In this document: positions 1 through 4,755 of the stretch, piece by piece
How positions within the stretch are numbered: position 1 is the stretch's first letter
Layout: every line of letters begins with the position of its first letter
IMG/VR virus record: IMGVR_UViG_3300025810_000025
Coordinates: 1-36,407 of that record
Length of the DNA stretch: 36,407 nt
Source: a virus
Strand: one strand, 5' to 3'
Translations under genes and position numbers: made by a program
Notes under the pieces: generated by a model
What the model was told of the DNA's origin: nothing
The model's input: the letters and a program-made list of their open reading frames with translations, nothing else
The model's database searches: none

Positions 1-80
1 ACGGACCTTCACGGCCTTTGTTATAGAAAAGGATTGTCCTACGTTTACTAAGAGGGACTGAAACTATTAGGTAATGGATG

Positions 81-94
81 TATATAATAATAAA
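81..94 (+). promoter_or_regulatory. Putative T4-like late promoter box
   Basis: TATATAATAATAAA, matching the TATATAA/TATAATAATAAA boxes found before many genes here. It lies 37 nt before the ATG at 132. Assigned by recurrence and resemblance to the T4 late promoter TATAAATA. Confidence 0.45.
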
Positions 95-131
95 TCTAAC
101 TACGGCAATGTATTTAAATGGAATGGTGAAT

Positions 132-278
132 ATGAAGACTAAAAAGCTAACCGAAAAGGCTATATGGTTTTTGATGAACACGGTATGTGTTGGCTTAGGT
201 GCTACACTGGTCTGGGGGATAATCCTGGCAATCGGAAACGTCTCCGAGGCTGACTGGGTACAATGGCTTCTACCGTAA
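132..278 (+). CDS. Small single-pass membrane protein, unknown function
   Basis: Predicted 48-aa protein with a basic N-terminus (MKTKKLTEKA), one hydrophobic segment at about residues 11-33 and a short acidic, Trp-containing tail. I prefer the ATG at 132. An in-frame ATG at 78 also exists, but starting there would translate through a TATATAATAATAAA box at 81-94 that looks like a late promoter. No family is recognised. A 7-bp inverted repeat follows the stop directly. Its small size and position beside other tiny membrane proteins suggest an accessory role at the host membrane, which is inference only. Confidence 0.5.
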   Translation: MKTKKLTEKAIWFLMNTVCVGLGATLVWGIILAIGNVSEADWVQWLLP

Positions 279-317
279 CTAGTGGGACTATGTGCTGCAA
301 TGTGCGACCGCCACTAG
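279..317 (+). other. Inverted repeat / hairpin after a small gene
   Basis: CTAGTGG (279-285) pairs perfectly with CCACTAG (311-317) around a 25-nt loop. It begins right after the stop at 276-278. There is no T-tract, so it is not a canonical intrinsic terminator. It could be an RNA stability element or an attenuator. Confidence 0.4.
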
Positions 318-362
318 AAAAATGTGCTGAACTTCGGAATACTTAGAATAAACTCAACTCTT

Positions 363-390
363 TTTTACAAACCTTTTAATTTTACAAACC
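363..390 (+). repeat. Direct repeat TTTTACAAACC x2 at a start codon
   Basis: TTTTACAAACC occurs at 363-373 and again at 380-390, 17 nt apart, with the second copy abutting the ATG at 391. It could be a protein-binding site or part of the promoter and leader of the 79-aa gene. Function unknown. Confidence 0.4.
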
Positions 391-630
391 ATGTCAAGAA
401 ACTTGAATGACTGGATGGCTAAAGACCCCGTTAAGGGTAACCGTTATAAGCTTTGGAAACTCTTCCCTGGCTCCGTGTTTACTATCTCTACTCCGCTTGG
501 ACCCATACCGCTTAAGGTGATGGAACAAAAGGGTACTCTTACAAAGTGCGATAAGGGAGATGGAACGACATTCCTTGATTCTTCGGTGGAAGTAGTCTAT
601 ATAGCTACCGAGGAAACGGTCACGGAATAA
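391..630 (+). CDS. Hypothetical protein
   Basis: A 79-aa soluble protein starting at an ATG directly behind a TTTTACAAACC repeat. The middle (GSVFTISTPLGPIPLKVMEQKGTL) is beta-rich with several Gly and Pro turns, suggesting a small beta-barrel or SH3-like fold. The C-terminus is acidic and Val/Thr rich. No family is recognised and no SD is visible. It lies upstream of the tRNA-Ile gene. The opposite strand has an open frame of similar length, but codon use and the clean start favour this strand. Confidence 0.5.
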   Translation: MSRNLNDWMAKDPVKGNRYKLWKLFPGSVFTISTPLGPIPLKVMEQKGTLTKCDKGDGTTFLDSSVEVVYIATEETVTE

Positions 631-687
631 ACTCACACATACTTTCGAGTTCTGCACCTCTACATAGGTCATAGGTGCTATCAATCT

Positions 688-761
688 GGGGATGTAGCTC
701 AGTTGGTTAGAGCAGGACTCTTATACAGTCAAGGTCATGGGTTCAAGTCCCGTCATCCCTA
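688..761 (+). tRNA. tRNA-Ile (anticodon TAT)
   Basis: Cloverleaf read by eye. The acceptor GGGGATG/CATCCCT has a terminal G-T pair, the D-stem is GCTC/GAGC and the T-stem ATGGG/CCCGT with loop TTCAAGT. The anticodon loop is CTTATAC with TAT at 722-724. The anticodon stem GGACT/AGTCA has one G-A mismatch at the 27-43 position. Discriminator A; 3' CCA is not encoded. It would read AUA, which most bacteria read with a lysidine-modified CAT tRNA, so a genuine TAT anticodon is uncommon. Confidence 0.88.
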
Positions 762-811
762 CAACTCGTGTGAGAGTAATTAATGTTACTGTTATGTTAC
801 ATTAAACCATG

Positions 812-861
812 GGGATCTCAGAAGTTTTTTCAATAGATAAAGAAAAAGCCTATGAGATCCC
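812..861 (+). promoter_or_regulatory. Start-codon hairpin with internal late-like box
   Basis: GGGATCTCA (812-820) is perfectly complementary to TGAGATCCC (853-861), which includes the TG of the ATG at 852. An inner stem TTTTTTC/GAAAAAG (825-831/842-848) can stack inside it. The loop holds TAGATAAA, one mismatch from the TATATAA-type late box. Transcripts entering from upstream would bury the start codon. Transcripts starting inside the loop would lack the left arm. Confidence 0.55.
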
Positions 862-1322
862 TTTTATTTTGTTTACTATCGTTACTATACTTTACCTCAT
901 CGGCGCAATCCAAAGATACCTCAGAAAGTTGGGGTGTAGAGATGGCCGCTAACATATCATACTACAATTCCCTATCAGTAAGTATAGAGAAATCATTTAA
1001 TTACGGTAAGTGGGTTTTTGGTCCTAGGGTAGAGTTACTTAATATCTTTGGATCCGAAACATACCAGGGTGATGATTCAACTTATGCTATGACCAGTCAA
1101 GTAAGAATAAGACTTGCCCAAGTAGAGTATAAGATTAACCCATCTGTTAGAATTGGCATTGCTCCTTTTTGGTTGCTAGGGCCACTACCGCGAAACAGTT
1201 TCTACAAAACACCAACATCGGTGTATGCACATATACAACTTAGAGAAAATCTATCATTGGAAACTTCATTTACTTCTTCACAAAAAGAAGCAGTACAAAT
1301 CTCTGTTAGAAAAATGCTTTAA
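852..1322 (+). CDS. Secreted predicted outer-membrane beta-barrel protein
   Basis: A 156-aa protein with a clear signal peptide: short basic start, hydrophobic core LLFCLLSLLYF, and a SSAQ-type cleavage region near residue 18-20 as is common in Bacteroidota. The mature part has alternating polar/apolar stretches typical of amphipathic beta strands (SVRIGIAPFWLLG, YAHIQLRENLSLETSF). It ends in ISVRKML rather than the usual terminal aromatic. I infer a small outer-membrane barrel. Phages can use such proteins to alter the host surface or exclude competitors, but the exact role is not visible. The start codon sits in a 9-bp inverted repeat, suggesting translational control. Confidence 0.6.
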   Translation: MRSLLFCLLSLLYFTSSAQSKDTSESWGVEMAANISYYNSLSVSIEKSFNYGKWVFGPRVELLNIFGSETYQGDDSTYAMTSQVRIRLAQVEYKINPSVRIGIAPFWLLGPLPRNSFYKTPTSVYAHIQLRENLSLETSFTSSQKEAVQISVRKML

Positions 1323-1341
1323 ACCAAAAAAGGTTCTTCCA

Positions 1342-1353
1342 TATAATAATAAA
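1342..1353 (+). promoter_or_regulatory. Putative late promoter box
   Basis: TATAATAATAAA, 7 nt before the ATG at 1361. The same box occurs at 83-94 and 3963-3974. Confidence 0.5.
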
Positions 1354-1360
1354 CAAAGTT

Positions 1361-1672
1361 ATGGCAAAACTACTAAAGAAAAAATACCGCAGAGAAAAAG
1401 ATGAGTTAGTTAAGGCTCTTTTTAAGGATGGGCGAAGAACTGTTGTTCTATGTATTGAAGTTTTAGAAACATCTAAGTTAAAAGGGTACCTCATCTATGA
1501 GTGCACATACCTAGATAACGGTAAGGAAAAGGTTATCAACATTATTGCACAAGACATTACTGATGCTATGTCAAAGTTGGATGGGATGGTAGATTCAGGC
1601 ATTCCTCAACAAACTGCTAACCTTATCTTAGGTAGTGAGTCATTTGTACAAAACAGATTAACCGATGAATAA
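1361..1672 (+). CDS. Hypothetical protein (upstream of thioredoxin)
   Basis: A 103-aa protein with a very basic N-terminus (MAKLLKKKYRREKDELVKALFKDGRR), then alternating beta strands (TVVLCIEVLE, GYLIYECTYLDNGKEKVINIIAQD) and a helical C-terminal third. The fold looks like a small alpha/beta protein; no family is recognised. It has a late-type box immediately upstream and overlaps the thioredoxin gene by 8 nt, so the two are probably co-translated. Nothing shows a shared function. Confidence 0.6.
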   Translation: MAKLLKKKYRREKDELVKALFKDGRRTVVLCIEVLETSKLKGYLIYECTYLDNGKEKVINIIAQDITDAMSKLDGMVDSGIPQQTANLILGSESFVQNRLTDE

Positions 1673-1952
1673 AATGACACAAGAAGATTTGAATGGCCCA
1701 CGGGTATTAGTTGACTTTTGGGCATCATGGTGCGGACCATGTAAAATGATGAAACCTAGAATGGAAAAATTTGCAGAAGAACAATCCGAAGTAGAGGTAG
1801 TCTTTGTAAATGTAGACCAAGAAACTGAATTGGCTCAAAAGTATGGAATCAGATCTATTCCTACTACGGTCTATATGGAAAATGGCGAGGTTAAAGGTAA
1901 GAAGATTGGTAACCTTAGTGATGCACAAATTAAAGAATTAGCTCAAGTATGA
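1665..1952 (+). CDS. Thioredoxin
   Basis: A 95-aa thioredoxin-fold protein. The active site WCGPC is at residues 22-26, preceded by LVDFWAS. The buried-Asp strand (VLVDFW) and the cis-proline loop SIPT (Pro66) are present, and the C-terminal GEVKGKKIGNLS hairpin fits the family. It is slightly shorter than cellular thioredoxins (about 105 aa), missing part of the first beta-alpha unit. It would reduce disulfides in host or phage proteins; in phages it could support ribonucleotide reductase or a polymerase, but neither gene is in this window. Alternative ATG at 1674. It overlaps both neighbours (8 nt upstream, 4 nt ATGA downstream). Confidence 0.93.
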   Translation: MNKMTQEDLNGPRVLVDFWASWCGPCKMMKPRMEKFAEEQSEVEVVFVNVDQETELAQKYGIRSIPTTVYMENGEVKGKKIGNLSDAQIKELAQV

Positions 1953-2137
1953 ACCTCATCCAAATAGCCATGCTATATTCCCTAGTTGGAATAGCCTGTG
2001 CCTTTTCTTTTGAGAACATTTATTCACGAATGGAAATGGAACCTCCTTCAGTAGGAGAAAGGGTTATGTGGATTTTCCTATGGCCTTTCTTTGTATTAGT
2101 TTTCATTTGGGGAATGTTTTTTAAAGATGACGACTAA
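1949..2137 (+). CDS. Small two-pass membrane protein
   Basis: A 62-aa protein with two hydrophobic helices (about residues 3-20 and 39-57) separated by a short polar loop containing SRMEMEPPSVGER. It ends FFKDDD. The ATG overlaps the thioredoxin stop in an ATGA junction, so it is translationally coupled to it. No family is recognised. The thioredoxin linkage could mean electron transfer to the membrane, but that is speculative. Confidence 0.6.
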   Translation: MNLIQIAMLYSLVGIACAFSFENIYSRMEMEPPSVGERVMWIFLWPFFVLVFIWGMFFKDDD

Positions 2138-2196
2138 AACTCTTTCAGAAAACTATTCTACCTGTTATAATTATACTGTAACAAACAAATTAAAAA

Positions 2197-2418
2197 ATGG
2201 ATAAAGTATTCGCCCCCCTTGGAACTGCATTTCTACTCCTAGTAGGTGTAGCCATATTGGCCCTCATCGCGGCGTGGCCTGTTCAATTACTGTGGAACTC
2301 ATGTTTAGTGCCTGCAGTAAATCCTATCAATGAAATCACCTTTTGGCAGGCTTTAGGTATTAACCTTTTGGCAAGCCTAATGTTTAACTCAGGTGTACGA
2401 TCCAAAAGCAGTGAATAA
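2197..2418 (+). CDS. Small membrane protein with LWN...ITFWQALGINLL motif
   Basis: A 73-aa protein with two hydrophobic stretches (about 8-33 and 47-64) around a conserved-looking segment LLWNSCLVPAVNPINEITFWQALGINLL. From general knowledge, short membrane proteins with a 'LWN..P...ITFWQA.GL' pattern recur in many phages, but their function is unknown to me. A TATAATTATA stretch at about 2166-2175 could be its promoter. No SD. The tRNA-Leu gene follows within 10 nt. Confidence 0.6.
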   Translation: MDKVFAPLGTAFLLLVGVAILALIAAWPVQLLWNSCLVPAVNPINEITFWQALGINLLASLMFNSGVRSKSSE

Positions 2419-2426
2419 TAATGAAT

Positions 2427-2515
2427 GCCGCTGTGGTGAAATTGGTAGACACGAGGGACTTAAAATCCCTTTCGCCGAACGGTGAGTGCCGGTTCGAATC
2501 CGGCCAGCGGTACCA
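2427..2515 (+). tRNA. tRNA-Leu (anticodon TAA)
   Basis: A class II tRNA with a long variable arm (TCGCCGAACGGTGAG region). Acceptor GCCGCTG/CAGCGGT, anticodon stem AGGGA/TCCCT, loop CTTAAAA with TAA at 2461-2463. T-arm GCCGG/CCGGC with loop TTCGAAT. Discriminator A and encoded CCA (2513-2515). Reads UUA, a frequent codon in this AT-rich genome. Confidence 0.95.
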
Positions 2516-2533
2516 ATCTTTTAAACAACTATT

Positions 2534-2803
2534 ATGACAGAAACACAATTTAAATCTGGAGAGAAGGTAATGTACCTTAAGAAAATGGCAATTGTTCCAC
2601 ATCCTGAAGGTAAGACTGACCGCAACGGAGAAGTACTTCCTGTATTCAGGGATACTTGGAAAGAAGGAGTTATCCTTTCGTACAGTAGCCATAACAACAA
2701 ATACTGGGTTCGTCCTGCCAACTGGGAAAGTTATAAAGATGCAATCTGCGGAGAACGTTATTATGACTTCCAAGCCGATGCTGAAGATATTAAGCCTATC
2801 TAA
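2534..2803 (+). CDS. Hypothetical protein
   Basis: An 89-aa soluble protein beginning MTETQFKSGEKVMYLKKMAIVPHPEG. The first half looks like an SH3-type small barrel (GEKVMYL, GVILSYSSHNNKYWVRP). The second half is mixed with many aromatic residues (NWESYKD, ERYYDFQ). It follows tRNA-Leu by 18 nt with no SD and ends 2 nt before the next ATG, so it forms a pair with the acidic 87-aa protein. Family not recognised. Confidence 0.55.
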   Translation: MTETQFKSGEKVMYLKKMAIVPHPEGKTDRNGEVLPVFRDTWKEGVILSYSSHNNKYWVRPANWESYKDAICGERYYDFQADAEDIKPI

Positions 2804-2805
2804 TA

Positions 2806-3069
2806 ATGACTATTAAGGTTAAAGAAACTCACGAATACGAAATGCCAATGAATATTGAAGTTTTAGAATCAAAAGAAGTTTGGTGGGCGACCACTATAGA
2901 GTATGATATTCGTACTGATGATGGCGAAGAGCTAACCTTCCGAGTAGCTGAAACGCCTAAAGGGACAGACTTCTATGTTCTTACCGACGACGGTTGGGAA
3001 AGTCTTGAAGATGATAATCCGATCCATGACGCCTTCTATGAAGAATGGTGTGAAGGTACACTGGATTAA
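2806..3069 (+). CDS. Hypothetical acidic protein
   Basis: An 87-aa, strongly acidic protein (C-terminal half rich in Asp/Glu: DDGWESLEDDNPIHDAFYEEWCEG) with beta-strand-like segments around residues 15-60. It starts 2 nt after the preceding stop, so it is co-transcribed. High acidity in a small phage protein can mean a DNA mimic or a binder of a basic partner, but I see no motif that shows this. A structured intergenic segment follows. Confidence 0.55.
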   Translation: MTIKVKETHEYEMPMNIEVLESKEVWWATTIEYDIRTDDGEELTFRVAETPKGTDFYVLTDDGWESLEDDNPIHDAFYEEWCEGTLD

Positions 3070-3076
3070 ATAACTT

Positions 3077-3172
3077 GGAAAGGGTAGTGAAGCTGTTAGG
3101 TTGGTACCATTGAAAAAGGGTTCATAGTAAAGCCAACAAACCAGGAACCCCGAAAGACCCGAAGCCCTTTCC
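3077..3172 (+). ncRNA. Candidate structured RNA with possible pseudoknot
   Basis: A 96-nt intergenic segment closed by a perfect 8-bp stem GGAAAGGG (3077-3084) / CCCTTTCC (3165-3172). Inside, GTTGGT (3100-3105) can pair with GCCAAC (3132-3137). GGGTTC (3118-3123), in the loop of that helix, can pair with GAACCC (3145-3150) outside it, giving an H-type pseudoknot. No ORF or tRNA fits. It lies 8 nt before tRNA-Arg. Assignment as ncRNA is inferred from pairing alone. Confidence 0.4.
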
Positions 3173-3180
3173 TCTATCAT

Positions 3181-3254
3181 GGACCAGTAGCTCAGTTGGA
3201 TAGAGCATCTGCCTTCTAAGCAGACGGTCACAGGTTCGAATCCTGTCTGGTTCA
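3181..3254 (+). tRNA. tRNA-Arg (anticodon TCT)
   Basis: Acceptor GGACCAG/CTGGTTC, D-stem GCTC/GAGC, anticodon stem TCTGC/GCAGA with loop CTTCTAA (anticodon TCT), T-stem ACAGG/CCTGT with TTCGAAT loop. Discriminator A; CCA not encoded. Reads AGA. Confidence 0.96.
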
Positions 3255-3270
3255 CACTAAAAAAATCGTA

Positions 3271-3327
3271 GTACCGCAAGGGAACAAGGTGAAAGGTACA
3301 CTCACCGCAGGTTAAGCGATATCCTGC
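3271..3327 (+). ncRNA. Candidate structured RNA between tRNA-Arg and tRNA-Gly
   Basis: A compact gap with several possible helices. GTACC (3271-3275) pairs with GGTAC (3295-3299). GGTGA (3288-3292) pairs with TCACC (3302-3306), which interleaves as a pseudoknot. GCAGG (3307-3311) pairs with CCTGC (3323-3327). An alternative first hairpin is CC-GCAA-GG, a GNRA tetraloop. No reading frame of note. It could be a small RNA or a tRNA-processing element. Confidence 0.35.
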
Positions 3328-3331
3328 ATAT

Positions 3332-3407
3332 GCGGAAGTAGCTCAGTTGGTAGAGCGATAGCCTTCCAAGCTATAGGTCGCGGGTTCGAACCCCGTCTTC
3401 CGCTCCA
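3332..3407 (+). tRNA. tRNA-Gly (anticodon TCC)
   Basis: Acceptor GCGGAAG/CTTCCGC, D-stem GCTC/GAGC, anticodon stem ATAGC/GCTAT with loop CTTCCAA (anticodon TCC), T-stem GCGGG/CCCGT with TTCGAAC loop. Discriminator T (usual for bacterial Gly) and encoded CCA (3405-3407). Reads GGA. Confidence 0.96.
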
Positions 3408-3411
3408 AGTA

Positions 3412-3422
3412 AATATATAAAT
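3412..3422 (+). promoter_or_regulatory. Putative late promoter box
   Basis: AATATATAAAT, 16 nt before the ATG at 3439 and 4 nt after the tRNA-Gly CCA. Confidence 0.45.
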
Positions 3423-3438
3423 CAAATTAATTAAAGAT

Positions 3439-3882
3439 ATGATAAACATTTATGGAACTGGCGAATGGGCCAAGAAAATTACCTCACTTCTTAATGTGGG
3501 AGAATATGGTCAATATGATTCTACTAATTATGACCAAGCACAAGCAGACTTACCTTGGGTGATTGCATTAGAAGAAGGGAATGACCGTCTTACTGTTGCT
3601 AATGGAATATTGGATGGATCTACCTTTTATGAGCTTTTTGATGGATGTAAAAACCTCAACGACGTAACAGTTGGTGAAGGCTTAGTTGTTGGTTGCTGTT
3701 CTTTAGTTAGACCGGGTACTGTTATTGGTGACCAGGTTTACATTGGTGCTAATTCAGTAATTGATATTAATTGTACCATTGAGGATGGTGTAACCATTGG
3801 AGATAATGTAACCGTGTATGAGGGTGTTACTATTCCTGCTAATACTGAGGTACCTTCTGGTTCGGTTGTGAAAAATTCCTAA
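3439..3882 (+). CDS. Hexapeptide-repeat (left-handed beta-helix) acyltransferase-like protein lacking His
   Basis: A 147-aa protein. The N-terminus MINIYGTGEWAKKITSLL resembles the nucleotide/sugar-binding start of NeuD/PglD-type acetyltransferases. From about residue 72 there are [LIV]-G-x(4) hexapeptide turns (VIGDQVYIGANSVIDINCTIEDGVTIGDN), i.e. a left-handed beta helix. It is shorter than NeuD enzymes (about 210 aa). The family's catalytic His is replaced (IDINCT where a VEHDC-like motif is expected), and I find no histidine in the whole protein. It could be an inactive relative, a structural helix or a sugar-binding protein. It is followed by a strong terminator. Confidence 0.7.
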   Translation: MINIYGTGEWAKKITSLLNVGEYGQYDSTNYDQAQADLPWVIALEEGNDRLTVANGILDGSTFYELFDGCKNLNDVTVGEGLVVGCCSLVRPGTVIGDQVYIGANSVIDINCTIEDGVTIGDNVTVYEGVTIPANTEVPSGSVVKNS

Positions 3883-3909
3883 TCCTTCGAGGTTCTATTC
3901 TCTTAGGTT

Positions 3910-3934
3910 AAGACCGGTTTATCCGGTCTTTTTT
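3910..3934 (+). terminator. Intrinsic terminator
   Basis: AAGACCGG (3910-3917), loop TTTAT, CCGGTCTT (3923-3930), then a T-tract to 3934. It follows the hexapeptide-repeat gene by 27 nt and ends the first operon-like stretch. Confidence 0.85.
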
Positions 3935-3962
3935 AGTCTGTAAACAATACTAAGAAATTGCA

Positions 3963-3974
3963 TATAATAATAAA
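3963..3974 (+). promoter_or_regulatory. Putative late promoter box
   Basis: TATAATAATAAA directly downstream of the terminator and 38 nt before the ATG at 4013. Same box as at 1342-1353. Confidence 0.5.
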
Positions 3975-4012
3975 TGGTGCTGTTCACATCATAAAAATAA
4001 AACAAAAGAAAT

Positions 4013-4357
4013 ATGGAAACACTTTATTTTACTTTAGGTATACTTACGGTCCTGGTCATCATCGGGGTTGTGGGTGTTGTTAAGGTTTGGAACAAAGTTT
4101 CGGCTTTAAGCTTAATTGAGAGAGATCTCACAGATCACATCAACGAGATAGCGGATGATGTAAATGATGAACTAGGAAAAATGCACGATGAATTGCATAA
4201 CAGAATGGATCAATTAGAACGCGACTTCCAAGGAGAAGCCAGTGAAATTGTAAGTATGATGGATTCACGATTTGATAAATTTGAAAACAAAGTCAATATA
4301 AGACTAGAGAAGGTTGACGCCACTATAGGAAATCTCTTAGTCAAATTCAATAAATAA
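4013..4357 (+). CDS. Membrane-anchored coiled-coil protein
   Basis: A 114-aa protein with one N-terminal hydrophobic helix (residues 5-25, LYFTLGILTVLVIIGVVGVV). A long heptad-patterned, acidic helix follows (LIERDLTDHINEIADDVNDELGKMHDELHNRMDQLERDF... to the C-terminus). The topology suggests a tail-anchored-like rod on the inner membrane. No family is recognised. Lysis regulators and spanin-like proteins can have this layout, but there is no lipobox or partner to support that. Two tRNA genes follow. Confidence 0.6.
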   Translation: METLYFTLGILTVLVIIGVVGVVKVWNKVSALSLIERDLTDHINEIADDVNDELGKMHDELHNRMDQLERDFQGEASEIVSMMDSRFDKFENKVNIRLEKVDATIGNLLVKFNK

Positions 4358-4376
4358 CAAACCGTGAACAGTACCT

Positions 4377-4449
4377 TGTCCCTTGGTGTAATTGGCAACA
4401 CGTCTGATTTTGGTTCAGAAGAGTGTAGGTTCGAGCCCTGCAGGGACAA
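4377..4449 (+). tRNA. tRNA-Gln (anticodon TTG)
   Basis: Acceptor TGTCCCT/AGGGACA (T1-A72 as is typical of tRNA-Gln), D-stem GTGT/ACAC, anticodon stem TCTGA/TCAGA with loop TTTTGGT (anticodon TTG), T-loop TTCGAGC. Discriminator A; CCA not encoded. Reads CAA. Confidence 0.93.
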
Positions 4450-4453
4450 CATA

Positions 4454-4528
4454 CGGGATGTGGCCTAGTCCGGTTACGGCGCCTGGTTTGGGACCAGGAG
4501 ATCGCAGGTTCGAATCCTGCCATCCCGA
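4454..4528 (+). tRNA. tRNA-Pro (anticodon TGG)
   Basis: Acceptor CGGGATG/CATCCCG (C1-G72 as in bacterial tRNA-Pro), D-stem GCC/GGC, anticodon stem CCTGG/CCAGG with loop TTTGGGA (anticodon TGG), T-stem GCAGG/CCTGC with TTCGAAT loop. Discriminator A; CCA not encoded. Reads CCA. The bS21 gene begins 14 nt downstream. Confidence 0.95.
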
Positions 4529-4530
4529 CA

Positions 4531-4540
4531 AATATATAAA
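4531..4540 (+). promoter_or_regulatory. Possible late box or tRNA-mRNA spacer before bS21
   Basis: AATATATAAA lies only 2 nt before the bS21 ATG. If it is used as a promoter, the transcript would be leaderless or start inside the gene. The box may instead be only the spacer of a tRNA-Pro/bS21 cotranscript. Confidence 0.3.
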
Positions 4541-4542
4541 GT

Positions 4543-4743
4543 ATGATAATAATTAAAAGAAACGAAAAAGACTCTATTGACAAAATGCTTAAACAGTATA
4601 AGCGTAAGACCAAGAGAATTAAACAGGTACAGTCGATTAGAGATAGGAAGGAATACGAAAAGCCTTCATCTGTTAAAAGAAAACAAAAGCTTAAGGCTAT
4701 TTACAAACAGAAGCTTAGATCCGAACAAGAAAAAAATTCATAA
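4543..4743 (+). CDS. rpsU: Ribosomal protein bS21 homologue
   Basis: A 66-aa, highly basic protein matching the whole bS21 family: MIIIK start, then the KxYKRK helix (residues 17-22), then RDRKEYEKPSSVKRKQK and a basic C-terminal helix with AIYKQKLR (Tyr54). Length is normal. bS21 sits on the 30S platform near the anti-SD. In Bacteroidota it helps hold the anti-SD so that SD pairing is disfavoured. A phage copy could replace the host protein and bias initiation towards phage mRNAs (inference). No SD precedes it. The ATG lies 14 nt after tRNA-Pro, so 3' processing of the tRNA would free the mRNA 5' end. A weak AATATATAAA box ends 2 nt before the ATG. Confidence 0.92.
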   Translation: MIIIKRNEKDSIDKMLKQYKRKTKRIKQVQSIRDRKEYEKPSSVKRKQKLKAIYKQKLRSEQEKNS

Positions 4744-4755
4744 AAAGTTTTCAGA

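Noticed and set aside
1-61. 3' end of an upstream gene in the first bases
   Set aside because: Two frames remain open to 51 and 61, but neither has enough residues to recognise a protein.
2384-2773. Antisense 129-codon frame across tRNA-Leu and the 89-aa gene
   Set aside because: It runs through the tRNA gene and opposite a well-formed gene. Not coding.
3077-3172. A degenerate tRNA or tmRNA
   Set aside because: No T-arm precedes the 3' strand of the closing stem, and no anticodon arm or tmRNA tag frame fits.
2932-3279. Antisense 115-codon frame across tRNA-Arg
   Set aside because: Passes through a tRNA and the structured gap, with no start signal.
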